64,000 bases of DNA from Oceanobacillus jordanicus (GCF_022095695.1 NZ_JAIFZM010000006.1:160011-224010), one strand, 5' to 3'; shown: positions 47,782 to 56,884, counted from the stretch's first letter. The notes: generated by a model from the letters alone, not told the origin. Made by a program: numbers and translations.

Positions 47782-49130
47782 AGCTTCGGACAAAAATTCA
47801 ATTGTTTTCCAGTATTTTCATCCTTCTTCTTGTTTTACTTGTTAACACAGCGATCTATTTCCTTTTCTATAAGATTTCCACAGACAGCCAACTAGAGCAA
47901 TTAGCTGAACAAACCTCCACCATTATAGAGGCGGTAAACAATGATCCAGCAACTGCTACCAATGAATTTATGAAAGCATATTTACCGCAGAACGGGATGA
48001 TACGGGTCATTGATCAACAGGGGACGACATTTCTTACCGAGTTAAATGATACCTATACCTTTCGTGACCCTGTTTTTATGGAGACGGAGAAACAGGAAAT
48101 CATCTCTCCTGAAGATGCCCCAGACGTCGCAGTGATTTCAAAGCCCATCATTTGGAGTAATGGAAGCCATGCAAATGAGGTCGTTACAATAGAGGTTTCT
48201 AGTCAGTTAACCCCTCTTGAAGAGACAATGCAAACACTATTTTTTGTTTTAATGGCAGCTTCAATTATTATGCTTATTCCTATAATTATTGCTGGAAACG
48301 TACTCAGCAGGTTTTTATTGAAACCGATCAAGGCACTAATCTATGCAATGCGCGAGAATATGCAACAAACATCCTGGAAAAAAATATATGTGGAATCTCG
48401 TTCAAAGGATGAATTATACGAAATGGAAATGACCTTTAACGAAATGATTGATTTCCTAAAAGAATCCTATGAAAAACAGGAAGTCTTTGTCTCGGATGCC
48501 TCGCACGAATTAAAAACTCCAATTTCGATTGTGAAAAGCTATGCCCAATTATTAAAGCGGAGGGGAACCGGAGATCAGGAGCTTGTTAAGGAATCATTAG
48601 AAGCAATTGATTCTGAGGCAGATCGAATGCAAAAGCTAGTGGAGCAGATGCTTTCATTAGCTAAAAATAAGCAGGATAGGGAGAAAGAAAACGTGAATCT
48701 AACTCCGCTTGTGGAACAGACTGTCCTAACCTTTCAAAAAGCTTATGATCGAGAAATCCAATTCAAACAGGAAAGTGAAGAATGTATTGTTCAAGGACTA
48801 CCTGATCAACTACAACAGGTTGTTTATATATTAATAGATAACGCTTTGAAGTATAGTCAAGGAGAGATTGAAGTGGAGTTATCAGGTAGAGATACGGTAA
48901 TCGACCTTAAAGTAAAGGATTACGGAAAAGGAATAAGCCAGAAGGATCAAAGCCGGATATTTGATCGCTTTTACCGGGTAGATAAGGCGAGGAATAGAGA
49001 TACGGGTGGAACAGGTCTAGGCCTGGCAATAGCAAAATCCATCACGGAGGCTCATCATGGAGAACTCACGGTTAGTAGTAAACTAGGTAAAGGGACAAGT
49101 TTTTTACTTACCCTGCCACTTTCTCATTGA
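47778..49130 (+). CDS. Sensor histidine kinase (YkoH/ArlS-like)
   Basis: Membrane kinase of 450 aa. Helices at about residues 8-32 and 155-178 flank an extracytoplasmic domain of roughly 120 aa. A HAMP linker follows (LKPIKALIYAMREN), then FVSDASHELKTPISIV with the phosphoacceptor His (near 243), LIDNALKYS (N-box), KVKDYGKGI (G1), FDRFYRVDKARNRDTGGTGLGLAIA (F/G2). Together with the preceding regulator it forms a complete two-component system. Two PepSY proteins encoded immediately downstream are probable targets or modulators. Confidence 0.9.
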   Translation: MKLRTKIQLFSSIFILLLVLLVNTAIYFLFYKISTDSQLEQLAEQTSTIIEAVNNDPATATNEFMKAYLPQNGMIRVIDQQGTTFLTELNDTYTFRDPVFMETEKQEIISPEDAPDVAVISKPIIWSNGSHANEVVTIEVSSQLTPLEETMQTLFFVLMAASIIMLIPIIIAGNVLSRFLLKPIKALIYAMRENMQQTSWKKIYVESRSKDELYEMEMTFNEMIDFLKESYEKQEVFVSDASHELKTPISIVKSYAQLLKRRGTGDQELVKESLEAIDSEADRMQKLVEQMLSLAKNKQDREKENVNLTPLVEQTVLTFQKAYDREIQFKQESEECIVQGLPDQLQQVVYILIDNALKYSQGEIEVELSGRDTVIDLKVKDYGKGISQKDQSRIFDRFYRVDKARNRDTGGTGLGLAIAKSITEAHHGELTVSSKLGKGTSFLLTLPLSH

Positions 49131-49200
49131 ATTCTAATCTTACTCACCAATTTTTCAAAGTATGAGCTATTACACTCAAAGTAGTTGGGAGGAGAGTCCG

Positions 49201-49824
49201 ATGAAAAAAAAGACTGTTATGATGACAGTTGGGCTTGTTGTGCTAGTGCTGATTGGATTTGGGATTTATCATTCTTTTGCCAGTTCTGCAAGCCATGACT
49301 ACTCAAAGAAAGACATAAAGCAGGTGATCACGACCCAATATCCTGGAAAAGTGAGTGAACCACAGCTGAATGAAAAGGAAGGCTTTTATGAAGCTGTTGT
49401 AGATCATGAGGGAAATAAATATATAATTAAGGTTGATGCAAACACAGGCGAAGTAAAAGGACTAGAGATGACGGAAAAACGTACAGAAACCAATGCAGAT
49501 GCAAATAAATATACAGATCCAGGCAAGGGATCTGATAATGCAACGACTGAAGAGCAAGACAATGGCAGTGAAAAAGGCCAAGAAGACGATGAAGAGGGAG
49601 AAACGAAGCATACTGAAGAGGACGTGACCGTCAGTTTGAGTGAAGCGAAAGAAATTGCATTAGAACGTTTCCCTGGTAGAATTGATGAAGCTGAATTGGA
49701 TGAAGATGATGGCAGGTATCTTTATGAAATTAAAATTATTAATGGAAACGAAGAAGCGGAATTAGAGATCGATGCTTTTACAGGGGAGATCCTTTATCAA
49801 AATATCGAAGTCGATGATGACTAA
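49201..49824 (+). CDS. PepSY-domain exported/membrane protein 1
   Basis: A 207-aa protein with one N-terminal hydrophobic segment (residues 5-25, signal or anchor) and two PepSY-like repeats separated by an acidic, low-complexity linker (about 100-140). Repeat 1 is VITTQYPGKVSEPQLNEKEGFYEAVVDHEGNKYIIKVDANTGEV; repeat 2 is EIALERFPGRIDEAELDEDDGRYLYEIKIINGNEEAELEIDAFTGEI. PepSY domains often inhibit proteases or sense envelope status. GGGAGGAG precedes ATG 49201. It follows the kinase after 70 bases and has its own terminator. Confidence 0.87.
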   Translation: MKKKTVMMTVGLVVLVLIGFGIYHSFASSASHDYSKKDIKQVITTQYPGKVSEPQLNEKEGFYEAVVDHEGNKYIIKVDANTGEVKGLEMTEKRTETNADANKYTDPGKGSDNATTEEQDNGSEKGQEDDEEGETKHTEEDVTVSLSEAKEIALERFPGRIDEAELDEDDGRYLYEIKIINGNEEAELEIDAFTGEILYQNIEVDDD

Positions 49825-49831
49825 TTTGTGC

Positions 49832-49859
49832 AAAGCTGCTGGGTGGCAGCTTTTTTTGA
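49832..49859 (+). terminator. Terminator after PepSY gene 1
   Basis: AAAGCTGC and GGCAGCTTT form a stem around TGGGT with seven T following. Confidence 0.85.
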
Positions 49860-50016
49860 TGGGTTTATAGGATCCCGGGGAGGTTCTTAAACGGCCTTCC
49901 TAAAAAACGTGTGCTTTGAGCTTTTGATTTTTTCTCATCAAATTCTAATGTTATCCACACTGTCTTTTCATGGGAGGCGGCTATTATATAAGTATCAATA
50001 AAAAGGAGGAACAAAG

Positions 50017-50568
50017 ATGATGAATAAAAAATTAGGTTTGATAATCGGTTCAATGGTAGGTGCAACAGTATTGGGACTTGGTGTTTACCATTCAAGTGCA
50101 GACGCTAAAGAAACGAAGTTAAACACAGATAATATCCAACAAATGGTGTCGGAACAATATCCGGGGACTATTACCGAACTAGAGCTTGATAAAGAGGGAA
50201 CAAAGAAAGTATATGAGGTCGAAGTGAGAGATGGGGATACGGAAACCGATCTTAAGCTCGATGCAGATACAGGAGAGGTACTAAAAGAAACGTCAGAAGC
50301 GGTAGACGCAGATGATGATTTTGATGACAATGAGAAAGAAAATACAGTCGCTAAGACAGATGACTTAATTAGCGAAAAGAAAGCTACAGACATTGCTAAA
50401 AAGGAATTTGATGGGGAAGTTCGCGAAGTAGAACTTGATGAAGATGATGGAAGAGTTGTATATGAAATAGAGTTGGTTAAAGATAAAAAGGAAGCGGATT
50501 TTGACATTGATGCTGTAACAGGCGACATTCTTGAAATGGATATCGATACAGAAGATGATGATGACTAG
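50017..50568 (+). CDS. PepSY-domain exported/membrane protein 2
   Basis: A 183-aa paralogue of the preceding gene: N-terminal hydrophobic segment (KLGLIIGSMVGATVLGLGVYHSSADA), then two PepSY-like repeats, MVSEQYPGTITELELDKEGTKKVYEVEVRDGDTETDLKLDADTGEV and IAKKEFDGEVREVELDEDDGRVVYEIELVKDKKEADFDIDAVTGDI. The linker and C-terminus are very acidic. GGAGG stands eight bases before the ATG. It is separated from paralogue 1 by a terminator, so it probably has its own promoter; both may be regulated by the two-component system. The local pair is a tandem duplication. Confidence 0.87.
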   Translation: MMNKKLGLIIGSMVGATVLGLGVYHSSADAKETKLNTDNIQQMVSEQYPGTITELELDKEGTKKVYEVEVRDGDTETDLKLDADTGEVLKETSEAVDADDDFDDNEKENTVAKTDDLISEKKATDIAKKEFDGEVREVELDEDDGRVVYEIELVKDKKEADFDIDAVTGDILEMDIDTEDDDD

Positions 50569-50579
50569 TATGAAAGGTG

Positions 50580-50608
50580 AAAAGCGGGCATATAGCCCGC
50601 CTTTTTGC
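50580..50608 (+). terminator. Terminator after PepSY gene 2
   Basis: AAAAGCGGGC and GCCCGCCTTTTT form a stem around ATATA; the A-rich 5' flank also gives a T-run for the convergent nucleotidase gene. Confidence 0.88.
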
Positions 50609-50622
50609 TTTCTGCGTTATCA

Positions 50623-52200
50623 TTACTTCGCTTTCACTTCAAAATTAGGGGTAGCGGTAGCTTTTACGGTTTTGTGTCGTTCAAAATAAGAACGAATAAT
50701 TTCCACAGCATCCTTTTGGATTTCTCTTACTACAGGCTTTTCTTTAAACATATCATAATTACCCCCACCAGTGGCTCGATAGTTATTAAGTACAACATGA
50801 TAGCTTTCGTCATAAGCTATTGGTTTGCCATGATAGGAAATGTCTTTAACTCTATTTCCTACAGGCTCATTTACTGAGATAGAGTACTGGATACCTTCCC
50901 ACATATCATAGTTATAATGTTGTGGCTTAGGAGTTTCAAACGCAGGGTTAACAGCAATATCTCCATCAATTAGCGTGAAATACTCTGCACTCTTTTCTAA
51001 GGCCTTCTTTATGTCTTCTCCTGTAAGCTCGAGCACTACAAGCGTATTTGGATACATATAGTTAGATACGACATCCCGCATTGTGACAGAAGATGAAAAG
51101 CCTTTAGATGTGTTATTAAGTAATGAAGTAACAGAGATATCAACACCGCTTTCCTCCATTTGTACCTTCTGTATGAATTCAATGAAGGGGTGCTTGGCAA
51201 TTCGCACTTGGAATGGATCACGAATTATCATATCACCTTTAATAAAACCGATTGGTTCATCTAGCCAATTTTGAGTCGAAGCTTCCAAAGCCTCTATTGC
51301 TTGTAAAGCCTCGTTATCGGCAGGGACGGAGGTGAGATCACGAAGGTGGGCTTCTTTTTCTGTGATTATCCACTTTCCTGAGGCGTTAGACAAGGAAAGG
51401 TTTATTTCTCCATATAACGTTCCATTATTACCTGGCTGGATTACAAGCACATCATTTACTTTTCCAGTAAGCTTTCGATGCTGGTGGCCAGTCAGCAGGA
51501 CATCAATTCCCTCTATGTCACACATTCTGTATCCTTGGTTTTCCCCTGTAAGGGCTTCTGTTTCATGTCCGGTCTCTAGATCACGTTCAAATCCTCCATG
51601 ATAGGAAGCGATAAGAATATCTGGCTCTTCTGTTTGACGAATATAAGTTGTCCATTTTTTTAACGTTTCATAGGCATCTGCAAAATACAGACCCTCTATA
51701 TGCTCCGGTGATTCCCAGTTTGGAATGTAATGAGTAGTTACTCCGGTAATAGCAACTTTAATACCGTTCGGTAATGTTTTCATAATATAAGCAGGGCCAT
51801 ATTTCGGCTCATTTGTGACGGTATCGACGATATTAGCTGAGAGCCAAGGGAAATGAGATTGTTCCACAGCATCAGATAATACATCACTGCCAAAATTGAA
51901 CTCGTGATTTCCAATTACTGCACCATCAATCCCGATTTGGTTCATAATCGTGATCATTGGATTTTCAGTATGCCTATGCTGCTTAACATAATGGGTCATA
52001 AATGGTGTTCCCTGGATTAAATCGCCATTATCAAGCACGAGAACATAGTCTTTTTCCTTTCGTACCTGTTTAACAGCAGTGGCATACTTAGCTAGCCCGC
52101 TATCAGAGTGCTCATTTGTAGCGTATGAGAGTGGCATGGCATTTCCATGCACGTCACTTGTATATAATAGTGTGAGTGAAGCTTCTTCGTGTTTTTTCAA
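50623..52200 (-). CDS. Bifunctional metallophosphatase / 5'-nucleotidase
   Basis: A 525-aa enzyme with an N-terminal calcineurin-like domain and a C-terminal 5'-nucleotidase domain. Metal ligands are in LLYTSDVHGNAMP (residues 11-23), LDNGDLIQGTP (near 57), IGNHEFNFG (near 97), ASYHGG (near 203) and TGHQHRK (near 238). The C-terminal substrate-binding part has NNYRATGGGNYDMF near 485. No signal peptide is seen, so it is probably cytoplasmic. The start is TTG 52200 after AAAGGATG. It is the last gene of the phnDCEE cluster, suggesting that an imported organophosphate is dephosphorylated. Confidence 0.88.
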   Translation of the reverse strand: MKKHEEASLTLLYTSDVHGNAMPLSYATNEHSDSGLAKYATAVKQVRKEKDYVLVLDNGDLIQGTPFMTHYVKQHRHTENPMITIMNQIGIDGAVIGNHEFNFGSDVLSDAVEQSHFPWLSANIVDTVTNEPKYGPAYIMKTLPNGIKVAITGVTTHYIPNWESPEHIEGLYFADAYETLKKWTTYIRQTEEPDILIASYHGGFERDLETGHETEALTGENQGYRMCDIEGIDVLLTGHQHRKLTGKVNDVLVIQPGNNGTLYGEINLSLSNASGKWIITEKEAHLRDLTSVPADNEALQAIEALEASTQNWLDEPIGFIKGDMIIRDPFQVRIAKHPFIEFIQKVQMEESGVDISVTSLLNNTSKGFSSSVTMRDVVSNYMYPNTLVVLELTGEDIKKALEKSAEYFTLIDGDIAVNPAFETPKPQHYNYDMWEGIQYSISVNEPVGNRVKDISYHGKPIAYDESYHVVLNNYRATGGGNYDMFKEKPVVREIQKDAVEIIRSYFERHKTVKATATPNFEVKAK

Positions 52201-52256
52201 AGTAATGCATCCTTTCTACATAGGGTCATGGCTCCTGGTGATTAGTGTCCTGAGAC

Positions 52257-52290
52257 ATAAGGAAAGTCCCACAGGCTATACCTGCGGGAC
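52257..52290 (-). terminator. Intraoperonic hairpin between phnE2 and nucleotidase
   Basis: On the minus strand GTCCCGCAGG and CCTGTGGGAC pair around TATAG, followed by TTTCCTT. The interrupted T-run suggests partial termination or mRNA processing. Confidence 0.55.
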
Positions 52291-52312
52291 ATGACATACG
52301 TATCACCCTTTA

Positions 52313-53113
52313 TTATACGATTTTACGACGTATACGGGCAGATATAAAGTCGATGATTGTTACAACAATAATTATTGCGAGAAGAATTAGACCCATTTCA
52401 TTCCAATTACGGTTATTCGCAGCGAAAATAATCATTGTACCAATACCGCCAGCACCTACGATACCGAGGATGGAAGAGGCACGGATGTCAACTTCAAAAC
52501 GGTAAATCGCATAGGAAAGAAATTCCGGTATAATCTGCGGAATGACCGCATAGAAGAGTATTTGAATCTTATTCGCTCCGTTCGCTTCCATTGCTTCGAC
52601 AACTTTCATATCAATCGATTCAATGACTTCTGAGTAGAGCTTACCGAGCATACCTGTTGAACCAATGGCGATAGCTAAAACCCCGGCAAATGCATTGGGT
52701 CCTACTGCTACTACAAACAGGATAGCTAGAATAATATCCGGGAAAGCACGTACTGCTGACAAGATCCATTTTCCTATCGTGGTAAGAATTCGGCTTCCTG
52801 TCATGTTTTGTGCAGCTAAGAAGCCTAATGGGATAGCAAGTATCGCGGCCATTAAAGAACCGGCAAACGCAATTAAAACAGTTTCCAGTATGCTTAAAGA
52901 AACGTCAGCTGTTGCTGACCAATCCGGACTAAATAAGTTTGGTATAACACGCGCAAAGTTGTTTGCAATACGGTCTATTGCTCTTGCCCAGTCAATGTCA
53001 ATCCCAAGAAAAGTCCATACATAGATCGCAGCAAGAATGACTACTATAAGAATAGCTTTTAATTTTTTAAACAACGATTTTTCTGGCTTTGGAGGTAGTG
53101 TGTAGGATTTCAT
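52313..53113 (-). CDS. phnE: Phosphonate-type ABC transporter permease PhnE (second copy)
   Basis: A 266-aa membrane permease with about six helices. Conserved segments are LSILETVLIAFAGSLMAAILAIPLGFLAAQNM, RAFPDIILAILFVVAVG, and the coupling-loop region GSTGMLGKLYSEVIESIDMKVVEAMEANGANKIQILFYAVIPQIIPEFLSYAIYRFEVDIRASSILGIVGAGGIG. GGGAGG precedes the ATG, which overlaps the stop of phnE1 (TAATG). It probably forms a heterodimeric channel with the first PhnE. Substrate could be phosphonate, phosphite or a phosphate ester. Confidence 0.92.
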   Translation of the reverse strand: MKSYTLPPKPEKSLFKKLKAILIVVILAAIYVWTFLGIDIDWARAIDRIANNFARVIPNLFSPDWSATADVSLSILETVLIAFAGSLMAAILAIPLGFLAAQNMTGSRILTTIGKWILSAVRAFPDIILAILFVVAVGPNAFAGVLAIAIGSTGMLGKLYSEVIESIDMKVVEAMEANGANKIQILFYAVIPQIIPEFLSYAIYRFEVDIRASSILGIVGAGGIGTMIIFAANNRNWNEMGLILLAIIIVVTIIDFISARIRRKIV

Positions 53114-53928
53114 TAAATTAGTGCCTCCCTTAGCTTGTTGCTGATATATTCAATGACAATGACAACGACAAAGATTAAAACAATAATTGCCATCGCATTT
53201 TGGTAGTTGTAGAAACCGAGTTGTTGGTTTAAAACAAGTCCAATCCCTCCAGCTCCAACCAGTCCAAGAACGACAGAGGCACGTATGTTTATTTCAAAAA
53301 CATAAAGCACAAATGATGTGAATTGCGGAAGCACCTGTGGAACCAGTCCAAAGAAGATAACTTGGAAGACGTTACCTCCTGAAGCCCGCATTGCTTCTAA
53401 TGGATTCATATCGACAGATTCAATGGTCTCACTAATAAGCTTAGCGAGAATTCCTAATGAGAAAATGAAAAGTGCTAAAATCCCAGGTAGTACTCCAATA
53501 CCAAACAACCCAACGAAAATTACTGCTAGGACGAGATCTGGTATCGTACGTAAAATATTCATCAACGTTCGTGTTGCATAATATAATGGTTTAAATGTGG
53601 TGATGTTTTGGGCAGACATAAGGGCTAAAGGAACGGTTAGAATCGCAGCGCAAGTCGTCGCGACGATTGCCATTTGGATCGTTTGTGCCATTGGCTCCAA
53701 AATAGCGGGAATGACACTTAAATTAGGTGGGAAAAATTTCCCTATAACCGTAAACATATTGCCAAGTGAGTCTCCAAAACCGCCAACCATTTCACGTTGG
53801 GTCCAAAACATACTAAAAAAGTAAAATCCCAAAATTACGATAAAAATAATGGAAACTTGTGCTTTTGTCTTAACAGGATACAATGAAGGTGTTTTACCTT
53901 TCACTACATCCTTTGATTGGTTGGTCAC
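53113..53928 (-). CDS. phnE: Phosphonate-type ABC transporter permease PhnE (first copy)
   Basis: A 271-aa membrane permease similar to its neighbour: MAQTIQMAIVATTCAAILTVPLALMSAQNI, LRTIPDLVLAVIFVGLFG, and the coupling region LAKLISETIESVDMNPLEAMRASGGNVFQVIFFGLVPQVLPQFTSFVLYVFEINIRASVVLGLVGAGGIG. The GTG start overlaps the phnC stop as GTGA. The two permeases are diverged, so they are probably an old duplication. Confidence 0.92.
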   Translation of the reverse strand: MTNQSKDVVKGKTPSLYPVKTKAQVSIIFIVILGFYFFSMFWTQREMVGGFGDSLGNMFTVIGKFFPPNLSVIPAILEPMAQTIQMAIVATTCAAILTVPLALMSAQNITTFKPLYYATRTLMNILRTIPDLVLAVIFVGLFGIGVLPGILALFIFSLGILAKLISETIESVDMNPLEAMRASGGNVFQVIFFGLVPQVLPQFTSFVLYVFEINIRASVVLGLVGAGGIGLVLNQQLGFYNYQNAMAIIVLIFVVVIVIEYISNKLREALI

Positions 53929-54701
53929 GATTCATCCGCCCCCCCACGCAAGTCATCCTCACGTATCGAACGGCCATAAATTTCTTCAAAAGTCTTTTCA
54001 TTCACTTCAGAAACTGGTCCATCAAATACTACTTCGCCTGCACGCATTCCAATAATGCGGTCTGCATATTCCATTGCCATATCGATGAAATGAAGGTTTA
54101 CGATGGTAGTGATGTTATCCTCTTTGTTAATCTTTTTTAAATAGGACATTACCTGATGTGATGTTGGTGGATCTAAAGAAGCCACAGGCTCATCTGCCAG
54201 TATATAGCCTGGTTTTTGTGTGAGTACACGCGCTATACTGACACGCTGTTGTTGCCCGCCACTTAGTTCGTCAGCGCGATTGTAAATTTTCTCTGAAATA
54301 TTCACCCGCTGCAGACTCTCGTAGGCGAGTCCAACATCTTCTTTTTTATAAAGGTTTAAAATTGAACGCAATGTTCCTGTGTGTCCAAGACGTCCCGCGA
54401 GTACGTTCTTAAGCACATTGCTACGCTTTACCAAATTATAATTCTGAAAGATCATACCTACTTTTGTACGCAGTTTACGCAATTCTCCACTTCGATATGA
54501 AAGAATATCTTCATTATCAACTAATAGCGAGCCTTTAGTTGGGGTGACCAGACGATTAATACTACGGATAAAGGTTGACTTACCAGCACCTGATAAGCCT
54601 ACTATAACGACAAATTCTCCATCATTGATGGTTACATTTACATTTTTTAGTCCTTCTGTACCGTTAGGGTAAACAAGACCGACATCCTTAAATTGAATCA
54701 T
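53925..54701 (-). CDS. phnC: Phosphonate-type ABC transporter ATP-binding protein PhnC
   Basis: ABC ATPase of 258 aa. Walker A is GLSGAGKSTFIRSINRL, the signature DELSGGQQQRVSIARVLTQKP, Walker B ILADEPVASLDPPTS, and the switch His VNLHFIDMA. The PhnC-typical LRKLRTKVGMIFQNYNLVKRSNVLKNVLAGRLG is present. ATG 54701 has GGAGG 11 bases upstream; an open extension of six codons begins inside that site. It overlaps phnE1 by four bases and is separated from phnD by a terminator-like hairpin. Confidence 0.93.
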   Translation of the reverse strand: MIQFKDVGLVYPNGTEGLKNVNVTINDGEFVVIVGLSGAGKSTFIRSINRLVTPTKGSLLVDNEDILSYRSGELRKLRTKVGMIFQNYNLVKRSNVLKNVLAGRLGHTGTLRSILNLYKKEDVGLAYESLQRVNISEKIYNRADELSGGQQQRVSIARVLTQKPGYILADEPVASLDPPTSHQVMSYLKKINKEDNITTIVNLHFIDMAMEYADRIIGMRAGEVVFDGPVSEVNEKTFEEIYGRSIREDDLRGGADES

Positions 54702-54747
54702 TATATGTACTTCCTCCATTACAGCCTTAGTTTTGTCTGAAACTAGG

Positions 54748-54777
54748 AAAAAAGGGAGAGATTAAGCTCCCCCTTTT
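54748..54777 (-). terminator. Attenuator-like terminator between phnD and phnC
   Basis: On the minus strand GGGAG and CTCCC, flanked by A-run and T-run (AAAAAGGGGGAG ... CTCCCTTTTTT), form a hairpin. It would let most transcripts end after phnD, giving excess binding protein over membrane components. Confidence 0.65.
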
Positions 54778-54802
54778 CCAATTCAGTTATGTTTATTAAC
54801 TT

Positions 54803-55765
54803 TTAAAGCTCGATATTGTCTTTGAATTCCTGATATGTTTCTTTAACTACTTCATATTCTTCGTCTGAAGCTTCGTCAATTCCATCCCAATTGTAGACAT
54901 CGTTCATAATTTTAATCATTTCTTCATCATCGTTAAATGACATGAAAGCATCCTTAATTTTTTGAACAAGTTCATCGTCTAAATTTCTCGTTACGGAAAT
55001 TGTATCGTTTGGAATTTCATCTGTGTAACCAAGAACAGTTAACTTATCCATCACGTCAGGATATTCTTCTTCAAGCTCTGTACGCACATCATCAAATGTT
55101 GTCGCTACATCTGCTTCGCCATTATATACAGCAAGGGCTGAGTTATCATGGCCACCAGATTGTACAGTACCGCTGAAGAATCCACTTTCAAGTTCTGGAG
55201 CTGATGCGTAGTCAAATTCTTTCATTAATTGGCTTGCCGGGAACAAGTAGCCAGATGTAGAACTCTTATCACCGTATGCCCAAACTTTTCCTTCAAGATC
55301 AGCAAGTGACTCTATACCAGAATCAGATCTTACAAGATATTGTGCTTTATATGTACCAGAACCGTATCTAATAGATTTTAAGATTACTTCAACATCATAT
55401 TGCTCATTTGCAAGAACATATCCAAAAGCAGGGATAAAACCGATTTGTACTTGGTTTGCACCCATTGCTTCAACTAGTGCATTGTAGTTCGTCATTACTT
55501 GTCCTTTTACTTCAATTCCCAATTCTTCACCTAGACGGTCTGCTAGAGGTTCTACAGTATCAGCAATTGTGTCAGAATCCTGTGAAGGAACAAATCCCAT
55601 TACAAGTGTATCTGGGGTATCCCCACTGCTCTCGTTGCTGTCTTCGCTACTCTCGCTGCTGTTATCACCTTCCGCATTGCTTGAGTCTGAATCATCAGAG
55701 CTTCCGCATGCTGCTAAGAATAGTGCAAGCGCCAGCACAAGTAATAGACTATAAAGTTTTTTCAT
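54803..55765 (-). CDS. phnD: Phosphate/phosphite/phosphonate ABC transporter substrate-binding lipoprotein PhnD
   Basis: A 320-aa binding protein. The signal KKLYSLLLVLALALF ends at lipobox LAAC; a Ser/Asp-rich linker follows to about residue 48. Family features are DTLVMGFVPSQDSDTIADTVEPLADRLG, NALVEAMGANQVQIGFIPAFGYVLA, RYGSGTYKAQYLVRSDSGIESLADLEGKVWAYGDKSSTSGYLFPASQL and SGGHDNSALAVYNGEADVATTFDDVR. GGAGGG precedes the ATG. First gene of phnD-phnC-phnE-phnE-nucleotidase. No C-P lyase genes are nearby, so the ligand may be an ester or phosphite. Confidence 0.93.
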   Translation of the reverse strand: MKKLYSLLLVLALALFLAACGSSDDSDSSNAEGDNSSESSEDSNESSGDTPDTLVMGFVPSQDSDTIADTVEPLADRLGEELGIEVKGQVMTNYNALVEAMGANQVQIGFIPAFGYVLANEQYDVEVILKSIRYGSGTYKAQYLVRSDSGIESLADLEGKVWAYGDKSSTSGYLFPASQLMKEFDYASAPELESGFFSGTVQSGGHDNSALAVYNGEADVATTFDDVRTELEEEYPDVMDKLTVLGYTDEIPNDTISVTRNLDDELVQKIKDAFMSFNDDEEMIKIMNDVYNWDGIDEASDEEYEVVKETYQEFKDNIEL

Positions 55766-55987
55766 CTTGACCCTCCTGTTATTTCTTAATATATCTTACT
55801 ATTATATTAAATACCAAATAGGTCGAAAATGCTAGACTATTTTTATAATTTTACGTAATTTTTACAAAGTAATTGTAGAATAGTAATAGATAATAAAATA
55901 CTAGGTTACTATATTGCGACAAGGTGAGGTTTCTTTTGACCTGAAGAAGGAAATAAATACAATAACGTACAAGAGGAGTTGATCGTC

Positions 55988-56884
55988 ATGCCGAAATTCA
56001 GTAAGGCATTGTTACTATATAACGGAAATGCGGGCAAAGGAGATATAGAACAAAAGCTTAGAGATACACTTCCTATTCTCTCGCAAGGTATTAAAGAGCT
56101 CATCGTCTTGCAAACAGCCTCTATAGAAGAAGTTACAGAAACATGCAAAACATATTCTGATCAAGTTGATTTACTCATTATTTTAGGAGGGGATGGTACG
56201 TTACATTGCTGTATTAATGCCCTTGCCCCACTGCCTAATAGCCCAATCGTTGCTGTGTTGCCTGGTGGAACATCTAATGACTTTAGTAGAATGCTTCAAT
56301 TACCGCAAAATTTAGCAAGTGCCGCGGAAGCTATAGTAGATGGAACGGTGGTAGATGTTGATGTAGCCCAATCAGATGATACATATTTCTTAAACTTTTG
56401 GGGAATTGGAATGGTTGCAGAGACGTCCAAAAATATTGATGAACAACAGAAAAAGTCACTAGGGGTTCTCAGTTATTTTATGAGTACTCTTAAAACAGTT
56501 AGTAAATCGGAACAATTTACGTACAAGATGAAAGCGGAAGGGGAAGTTTATGAAGGAGAGGCAGTCGGGATTCTCGTACTCAACGGCACTTTTATAGGAA
56601 CGCGCCAACTTCCCATTTTAACGATTGATCCTACTGATGGCCTGTTGGATGTCCTTATTATTAAAAACTCCAGCCTTGCGTCCTTTAGGGAGCTTCTTTC
56701 TATGAACAACGCCGAATTAAATAAGGAAGCACTAGAAGAATTAACACATTTCCAGGCAAAGGAAATAAAAGTTAGTACAGGATCCGCAAAAGAGATAGAT
56801 ATGGATGGAGAAATCTCTACGAAAACACCGGCTAACATCCGTGTTCTCCCTAAGCATATACAGATGATTCAGGCCAAGGAGTAA
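55988..56884 (+). CDS. Diacylglycerol/lipid kinase family protein
   Basis: Lipid kinase of 298 aa (DAGK catalytic family). N-terminal ALLYNGNAGKGDIEQ, the nucleotide-binding LLIILGGDGTLHCCINAL (near residues 61-78), and LPGGTSNDFSRMLQLP near 95. The C-terminal beta-sandwich domain ends DMDGEISTKTPANIRVLP. It may phosphorylate diacylglycerol or a related lipid at the inner membrane face. I start at ATG 55988, nine bases after GAGGAG; TTG 55979 lies inside the site. Monocistronic, divergent from phnD. Closest named relatives I recall are YtlR, DgkB and BmrU; I cannot choose. Confidence 0.87.
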   Translation: MPKFSKALLLYNGNAGKGDIEQKLRDTLPILSQGIKELIVLQTASIEEVTETCKTYSDQVDLLIILGGDGTLHCCINALAPLPNSPIVAVLPGGTSNDFSRMLQLPQNLASAAEAIVDGTVVDVDVAQSDDTYFLNFWGIGMVAETSKNIDEQQKKSLGVLSYFMSTLKTVSKSEQFTYKMKAEGEVYEGEAVGILVLNGTFIGTRQLPILTIDPTDGLLDVLIIKNSSLASFRELLSMNNAELNKEALEELTHFQAKEIKVSTGSAKEIDMDGEISTKTPANIRVLPKHIQMIQAKE

